DNA of 45,727 nucleotides, taken from assembly GCF_947491795.1 (NCBI RefSeq), contig NZ_CANLKW010000011.1:1-45727 (forward strand), given 5' to 3'. The number at the start of each line of letters is the position of its first letter. Within the stretch, counting starts at the first letter, position 1. The notes below the pieces were generated by a model. It saw nothing but the letters and a program-made list of their open reading frames with translations, did no database searches and had not been told where the DNA came from. The stretch is from an uncultured Roseobacter sp. GTDB lineage: Bacteria; Pseudomonadota; Alphaproteobacteria; Rhodobacterales; Rhodobacteraceae. The translations under genes were made by a program, and so were the position numbers. Shown piece by piece: positions 40,386-45,727 of this stretch.

Positions 40386-43300
40386 ATGAGTGAGAGTGGC
40401 GTTTCAGGGAAATTCGTATTGGATTGGCACAGCAGTTTTGTCGGGCGTGACGCCGATCTGAAGGTACTGCATGACGCTTGGGACGAAGCACGTGGCGGAA
40501 CGCCGCGCGTGATAGCGATCGTGGCAGAGAGCGGCTTTGGCAAAACACGGCTCGCCCAGGAGTTCTACAATTGGCTGTCGACTACCCACGATTGCGTAGG
40601 TGATGCAGGCTATTGGCCTGACCGCCTCCTGCGTGAAGAAGACAATCTGCGCGTCAATCCTGATCCCGCAGATTGTGGTGGCGAAGACGGCGCGGCTATG
40701 CCGTTTCTTTGGTGGGGGTTGCGACTTTCCGATCCCGGTGAGCGCAACGCTACCGCACGAGGCGCGTTTGCAGCTGGCCTCGACAAATTGCGCCCGCATC
40801 TCGAGCGCACAGCCCGCGAAGTTGAGCGCGCCGCGATAAGACGTCGACAACTGTTGGGGGGCGGCGAGACCGCCGCAGATGTGGCGTTAGGGGTCGGCGA
40901 GACCGCCGTCGACCTCATCTCTTCAATAGGAACTTTCGGTCTGTTGGGCTTGACCAAGACAATTGGCAAGGCCGCATGGGAGCACCGAGCGGCGATGCAG
41001 GATTTGCGCAGTCTCAATGAGAAGGATGTTGGTCCCGCAGCGGCCCAAGACCGCGGACGCGATCAACTTGCAGAAATGGCGATTGGGGACCTTTATCGGC
41101 TCTGCAAGGTGCCTCCTAGGGGAACAGAACCAGTCCCGCTGGTGGTGCTCGTCGACGACGTTCAGTGGTTAGACTCGGACCTCGGCACGGCTTCTTTTTT
41201 AGGTCTCCTGATGTCGCGCGCGCGCGCAGAAAGCTGGCCGCTACTTTTGATCATTACCAGCTGGCAGCGAGAATGGCGTGCCTCCCGCACGGCGGGAACG
41301 GCACTAGGAGCGTTGGCTGCCCCGGATTTGGGCGACGTGATACACGAACTGGCTGGCGTGGCGGGTTTGGATGAAATTGTACGTGAGGCTTTTCCGGGCC
41401 TCACACCTGCGCAGGTCGTCGCTCTCTCGGACAAGGCGGAAGGAACGCCGAGGATGCTCGATGAGATGCTTATGTACCTTTCGAGAAAGCGCAAAGCGTT
41501 CGTTGATCGAGACATCGCCTCGGCGCTTACGGAAGCGGGGCTCGAGGAAGTTCTATCCCGAGACTTCGCTTCCTTCGTAGCAGATCGTCTAGAGGAAGCG
41601 CCAGATCATGTCCGCCAAGCGCTGGCGATTGCGAGTACTCAAGGCGTGAGCTTTTCACCGCGACTTGTCCATAGAGTCGCTGAAGGAATAATGGTGACAG
41701 ACGCGGCGGATGGACTGCGCGAGGGAGAGGATCCGCACAGTTTCGTCACAGGCACCATGGGGGACAAGGCAAACAAGGAAGCTGAGTTTCGGCTGAGGGC
41801 CTACCAATTGGCCGCTCGAGAGGACCTTGGAAATTTGCTGGACGAGAGTGTGGTGGAGGATGAGCTTCGAGCGGCATTTTCTGAGGTAGCCGCCAACCCC
41901 ATCGAGGCGAGCGAACAGGAGCTCAAGCTCATACTGGAAGCTGCCACGATGCTGGAAGACGATGCAGAAGAATGGAACCTCGCTGCCATCGATACAGGAG
42001 CGGAACTGATCAAGCGAGCTAGTACGGCTTTCGATGTGCGAACAGCCGGCGAGCTGGCGGACCAGTTGTTACCATTGTTCGACGACGAAGCAGCCTTCCA
42101 GAGGCGGAAAGCGTTGTACCAAGTCATGGACGCGAAAAGGTTATGGAGCGGTCCAAGCCGCGAACTTGAGGAGAAGATAAGTGTTACAATCGCAAACCTT
42201 CGAAAGAACCTCGCGGCTGCGGACGAATTTGGACTGAAACAGGATCTTGCCGAAGCAATATCTAAGCTAGACGATATCGTTTCTGTCCTTGACGGTCCCG
42301 CTGTGGCACTGCCACTTGCCGAAGAACTGGTCAGCATCTGTAGAGACTTAGTAAAAGACAAGCCGACCCTGGAGATGCGGTATTGGTTGGCGGTTGCTGT
42401 ATCTCGCCTTGGTACCAACGTCGGCGAAATCTCTGGCCCTGCGGCTGCGCGTCCGCTACACGAAGAGTCCGTCGAAATCATGAGGGCACTACTCGCCGAG
42501 GAGCCCTCCGCAAAAATGCGTCGCGGACTTTCGATGTCGTTACATCACCTTGGCATTGTCGTTCACCAGATGGCTGGTCCCGCCGCCTCACAAGCTTTGC
42601 GTGCAGAGGAGCTGAGGCTATCACGGACTCTCGTGGAAGAGCAGGCTACACCGGCCACGAAAGATGATTTGGTTGTTTCACTGTTCAGGATGGGCGAAAC
42701 ACAGGCTGCACTTGAAGGTCTCGCAGAAGCGCGGACATTCTATGAAGAGGCAGTCCGCATCGCCAGGACACTATCCGATGAACTGACAACACTCGGAGCA
42801 CGACAAACCCTGGCAAATGCGCTTTGCCGTCTCTTCGATGTTGTCTTTGCTCTCGACGGGCCAGCCGCTGCACGACATGTCTGCGAAGAAGAGGTTCACC
42901 TTGCACGGATACTCGCAAAACAGAACCCTATACCTGCGGCAAGACGAAACCTGGCATTCGCACTGTCCCGTCTCGGCGCTGTTGCAATGGAACTCGATGG
43001 CCCGATTGCTGCTCGGGCATTGCGCGAGGAGGAGGAACGCCTTGTCCGCCAGTGGGTCGCCGACCAGCCAACACACGGAGCGCGTGGCGAACTCGCCCGG
43101 ACACTGTCCCGACTTGGTGAAACCGTCGAGGCAACGGATGGTCCTGCTGCAGCACTTCACTTATACGAAGAGGCGCTAGAAATCACCCGAATACTGCTGA
43201 AAGAGCAGCCGACACTCTCCATTCGACGCGATCTTTCTATTAGGTTGGCCGACCTGGGCAGAGTTTTGAACACGCTAAAAGGTCCGGCTACGGCCCGTTC

Positions 43301-45395
43301 ACTCCATGAGGAAGAGGTGAAGCTCTCCCGAGCACTCGCTACCGAACAGGTTACTCCCGAAGCCCGGCAGGATCTCGTATTGTCGCTAGTTCGTTTTGGC
43401 GAGGTGCTTAATGACCTCGGCGATCCAGCCGAAGCATATCCTTTGCTTGATGAGGCGGTTTCTATCGCTCGCGCTTTGACCAAAGAGCAGCCGACACCGG
43501 GAGTGCAACGCGCTCTGGCGTCCGCGGTATGTCAACTCTTCTACGTGGTCGAGGCCTTGGACGGTCTCGTAGCTGCGCGACCATTGTGTGAAGAGGAGGT
43601 GCATATTTACCGGTCGCTGGCCGAGAATTCGCAGACACTAAGCTCACGAAGTAACCTGTCGATTGCACTGTCTCGTTTAGGCCGCGTGGTTGCGGAATTA
43701 GATGGCCCCGCAGCAGCACTATCCTATTGCGAAGAGGCCGAAAGCCGCTCCCGTGCGCTCTTCCAGGAGCATTTTACACCGGAAACAAGGCGCAACCTAG
43801 CATCTACATTGTTTCATCTCGGCAACATGGTCGAGGCGCTGAATGGACCAACTGCGGCGAAACCTCTCGTCCAAGAGATGGTCGACATTTCTGATGCCTT
43901 GGCAGAGGAGCAGCATACGGCGCAGTCTAGGCGCGACTTGGCTATCGCGCTGTCCAAACACAGTGGAATAGTCGAAGAAATAGAAGGTCCTGCTGCTGCT
44001 CGGCCTCTGCATGAGCGAGAAGAACAAATTAACCGGACACTATTCGAAGAACAAAACACCTATCCAACAAGGCGGGACCTTATGCTCTGTTTGTCTCGTA
44101 ATGCCGCCGCGCTCGAGAAGGTAGACGGACCTGCCGCCGCAATGCCCATTGTCGAGGAAATGGTCATCCATGCCCGGACATCTTTTCAGGAGAATCCCAC
44201 GCGTGAGTCGGAGCGTGATATGGCGCATGCGCTCTCAAGACTCTCTACCACAACTATTGCATTGAAAGGTTCGCGAGCGGCCCGACCGTTTGTCGAGGAG
44301 ATGGTAGACATCTTTCGGAAAATAGCCCGAGAGCATTCTACGCCAGAGGCGCGATACGAGCTAGCATCGGGGTTGTCCCGTCTTAGCGACATCGTCTTGA
44401 AGTTTGACGGTTCCCGTGCTGTAAAGCCCCTTATCGAAGAGGAAGAGCGTCTGATGCGGGAGCTCGCCCAAGAGCAAGCTTCACCAGGTGCCAAGCGCGA
44501 CCACGCATTCGCCACATCTCGCCTTGCAAGCGTGACCGCTTCATCGGAGGGCGCCGCCAGAGCACGACATCTACGCGAGCAAACTGTCGATATTGTTCGT
44601 CAGCTTGCTGAGGAGGAAGATTCTCCAACCGCCAATATGAATCTAGTCGGAGCCCTTGATCAATTGGCCGACACCATCCATGATACCGAAGGTATCCAAG
44701 CCGCGCGACCGCTTTGGAACGAAGCCTATCATCTCGTTGAGGCCACACATGACGGACATCCTTCGGAAGACACACATGTTTGGCTTCTTGCACTTCGACA
44801 ACGCCTGATCCAAATTGAATTACTCGAACCGCAGCCTTGGCGTCGCGCATTTGCGCTGGAGATTTTGACACCAGAGGCTGCAGTGTTCATCCCTCGCATT
44901 GAAGCGCTCTTAAAGGACTTTGAGGATTGGGCCAAAGTAAGAGACCCTTCAATGACTTCCGGATGGGTTGAAGGCGTGCTCCTTGATCTTGCTCGTTGTC
45001 ATCTAGCCTATGGACGCGCAGAGATTTCTCATGAGATTTTGTTATCGTGTGCCGACAGTCTTGCGGCAGCTCATGAAGCGCACATCGGAAAACTGACACC
45101 ACTCGCGACCAACCACGCTATACTATCGGGCATAGCCGCACTTAATGCAGGGTTCATGATACCCGCTTCCGAAAATTTCCAAAGGGCGACTGAGCTTGCC
45201 AAAACTAATCAAGACACCACTCCATACACTTTGAGGCGGGACGCGGTGATTGGGTGGTTCCATGCTTCATGCTTGCAACAACTGGATCGCGCAGCCGACG
45301 CTCATGGACTCTACGAAGCAGGCCACTTAGCCGCAAAGGGCTTTGCTCGGTTTGGTATGCAAGACGGAACTGCAATTCTTCAGGTTTACCAGTAA
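40386..45395 (+). CDS. STAND-type ATPase with eighteen 47-residue TPR-like repeats
   Basis: 1669 residues. The ATPase module opens almost at the N-terminus with FVGRDADLKVLHDAW, as in AAA_16/NACHT-like proteins. Walker A is AESGFGKT (47-54) and Walker B is PLVVLVDDVQWLD (251-263), where the acidic pair is followed by the QWLD of STAND ATPases. An unusual Gly-rich hydrophobic insert lies at 160-200. A winged-helix-like and helical linker spans about 370-630. From residue 636, eighteen units of exactly 47 residues follow without any insertion (consensus DGPAAARPL-EEEV-L-R-LA then EQPTPEARRDLA-ALSRLG). A 190-residue helical C-terminal region closes the protein. I see no nuclease, TIR, protease or transmembrane effector domain at either end. 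STAND proteins typically sense a ligand through their repeats and oligomerise. Solitary gene. Confidence 0.85.
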   Translation: MSESGVSGKFVLDWHSSFVGRDADLKVLHDAWDEARGGTPRVIAIVAESGFGKTRLAQEFYNWLSTTHDCVGDAGYWPDRLLREEDNLRVNPDPADCGGEDGAAMPFLWWGLRLSDPGERNATARGAFAAGLDKLRPHLERTAREVERAAIRRRQLLGGGETAADVALGVGETAVDLISSIGTFGLLGLTKTIGKAAWEHRAAMQDLRSLNEKDVGPAAAQDRGRDQLAEMAIGDLYRLCKVPPRGTEPVPLVVLVDDVQWLDSDLGTASFLGLLMSRARAESWPLLLIITSWQREWRASRTAGTALGALAAPDLGDVIHELAGVAGLDEIVREAFPGLTPAQVVALSDKAEGTPRMLDEMLMYLSRKRKAFVDRDIASALTEAGLEEVLSRDFASFVADRLEEAPDHVRQALAIASTQGVSFSPRLVHRVAEGIMVTDAADGLREGEDPHSFVTGTMGDKANKEAEFRLRAYQLAAREDLGNLLDESVVEDELRAAFSEVAANPIEASEQELKLILEAATMLEDDAEEWNLAAIDTGAELIKRASTAFDVRTAGELADQLLPLFDDEAAFQRRKALYQVMDAKRLWSGPSRELEEKISVTIANLRKNLAAADEFGLKQDLAEAISKLDDIVSVLDGPAVALPLAEELVSICRDLVKDKPTLEMRYWLAVAVSRLGTNVGEISGPAAARPLHEESVEIMRALLAEEPSAKMRRGLSMSLHHLGIVVHQMAGPAASQALRAEELRLSRTLVEEQATPATKDDLVVSLFRMGETQAALEGLAEARTFYEEAVRIARTLSDELTTLGARQTLANALCRLFDVVFALDGPAAARHVCEEEVHLARILAKQNPIPAARRNLAFALSRLGAVAMELDGPIAARALREEEERLVRQWVADQPTHGARGELARTLSRLGETVEATDGPAAALHLYEEALEITRILLKEQPTLSIRRDLSIRLADLGRVLNTLKGPATARSLHEEEVKLSRALATEQVTPEARQDLVLSLVRFGEVLNDLGDPAEAYPLLDEAVSIARALTKEQPTPGVQRALASAVCQLFYVVEALDGLVAARPLCEEEVHIYRSLAENSQTLSSRSNLSIALSRLGRVVAELDGPAAALSYCEEAESRSRALFQEHFTPETRRNLASTLFHLGNMVEALNGPTAAKPLVQEMVDISDALAEEQHTAQSRRDLAIALSKHSGIVEEIEGPAAARPLHEREEQINRTLFEEQNTYPTRRDLMLCLSRNAAALEKVDGPAAAMPIVEEMVIHARTSFQENPTRESERDMAHALSRLSTTTIALKGSRAARPFVEEMVDIFRKIAREHSTPEARYELASGLSRLSDIVLKFDGSRAVKPLIEEEERLMRELAQEQASPGAKRDHAFATSRLASVTASSEGAARARHLREQTVDIVRQLAEEEDSPTANMNLVGALDQLADTIHDTEGIQAARPLWNEAYHLVEATHDGHPSEDTHVWLLALRQRLIQIELLEPQPWRRAFALEILTPEAAVFIPRIEALLKDFEDWAKVRDPSMTSGWVEGVLLDLARCHLAYGRAEISHEILLSCADSLAAAHEAHIGKLTPLATNHAILSGIAALNAGFMIPASENFQRATELAKTNQDTTPYTLRRDAVIGWFHASCLQQLDRAADAHGLYEAGHLAAKGFARFGMQDGTAILQVYQ
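42291..44828 (+). repeat. In-frame array of eighteen 141-bp coding units
   Basis: Each unit starts at the G of a GPAAAR-like turn: DGPAVALPL (residue 636), SGPAAARPL, AGPAASQAL, EGLAEARTF and so on to EGIQAARPL (residue 1435). The interval is 47 codons every time, verified by the residue count closing exactly on the protein end. DNA sequences of the units are strongly diverged, so this is an old array held in register, not a recent tandem duplication. Confidence 0.85.
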
Positions 45396-45622
45396 GCCTG
45401 ATCATATGAGTGGACTGGGCAAACAGCCAAAGGTTACAAAGTGCAGAACGGGCCACAATCATTACGTTGAAACGCTGAATTTGAGAAAAGCGCGACTGGA
45501 AAAAAGAGGGTTTGGTCAAAGCTGCTCCCTCAATGCCTTAGTAGTCTGGTTCAACAGGAATATTTCTGATCGCACTCCTCAAAGCGGCCATTGGTGCGCA
45601 ACGCAGCATCGGTGAGTCTGGG
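45396..45622. other. 3' flank of the STAND gene with a repeat fragment
   Basis: No gene and no clear terminator. At 45603-45622, GCAGCATCGGTGAGTCTGGG matches the start of the dispersed repeats (compare 21642-21661) and breaks off there. Confidence 0.45.
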
Positions 45623-45727
45623 TGACCCAGCCCCCTGATCCGGGCCGTTCGGGTGTAGAATCCGTTCTTGTATCTTTCTGTTGATTTGGTCGCCATCAAG
45701 GCCTGCTAAGCGGAGCCCTTGCGGAGC
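45623..45727. mobile_element. Possible end of an insertion sequence
   Basis: Where other repeat copies continue GGGCTCGAAG, this one switches to TGACCCAGCCCCCTGATCCG, then GGCCGTTCGGGTGTAGAATC. A TG-initiated GC-rich edge interrupting a known repeat is what an insertion-sequence end would look like. No transposase is visible before the window ends, so family and extent are unknown. Confidence 0.3.

Overview
The window looks like a chromosomal stretch of a marine alphaproteobacterium, most likely of the Roseobacter group (Rhodobacteraceae). This rests on GC-rich codon use, the gene families present (MmyB-type XRE regulator, short flagellin, DUF2927, solo DnaB-like protein, GcvA-like LysR) and a family of GC-rich intergenic repeats carrying CATTCGCTGC. 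I see no rRNA, tRNA, CRISPR array or phage module. The taxon call is inference.

Layout. (1) 0.3-2.3 kb, minus: a secreted-protein cluster, namely a signal-peptide protein that stops at an amber codon, a Cys-rich reading frame that continues it in frame, and a translationally coupled ankyrin/peptidoglycan-binding-like protein. (2) 2.9-6.4 kb: two regulator-centred modules, each with a perfect palindrome in the divergent promoter: XRE/MmyB facing two small membrane proteins, and MarR facing a SRPBCC protein plus a DUF1905/YdeI protein. (3) 6.6-7.8 kb: an unknown membrane-anchored protein. (4) 8.4-15.7 kb: the most coherent block. On minus are DUF4956 and a VTC-type polyphosphate polymerase domain protein, behind a three-unit Pho-box-like array. 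On plus are an exported EF-hand protein with an Asp-rich tail, a P-loop NTPase, an ABC-exporter-like protein whose nucleotide-binding motifs are all lost, a histidine kinase and an OmpR-type response regulator. Two matching 11-bp direct-repeat boxes (GTTCA-N6-GTTCA) lie upstream of the EF-hand and NTPase genes. (5) 16.3-21.6 kb: two short-chain dehydrogenases, one with a Tat signal, two LysR regulators and an exported APCDD1-like/ABM-like protein. (6) 21.9-25.3 kb: a flagellin gene without neighbouring flagellar genes, abutting a decayed IS481-type transposase, then a DUF2927 protein. (7) 25.7-34 kb: a large MscS-type channel, an unknown exported coiled-coil protein and a 914-residue membrane protein bracketed by a 101-bp direct repeat. 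(8) 34.5-39.7 kb: LysR, GNAT, HAD, a small membrane-anchored protein, another GNAT and a DnaB-like ATPase. (9) 40.4-45.4 kb: a 1669-residue STAND-type ATPase with 18 uninterrupted 47-residue repeats. The last 100 bases may be the end of an insertion sequence sitting inside an intergenic repeat.

How the genes may work together. Block 4 reads as a phosphate/envelope-linked divergon with its own two-component system; the STAND protein reads as a stand-alone sensor ATPase of the kind seen in defence or regulated signalling. Both functions are inferred from domains and context. Dispersed repeats occupy many of the long gaps between genes, and several gene groups look like separately acquired accessory cassettes.
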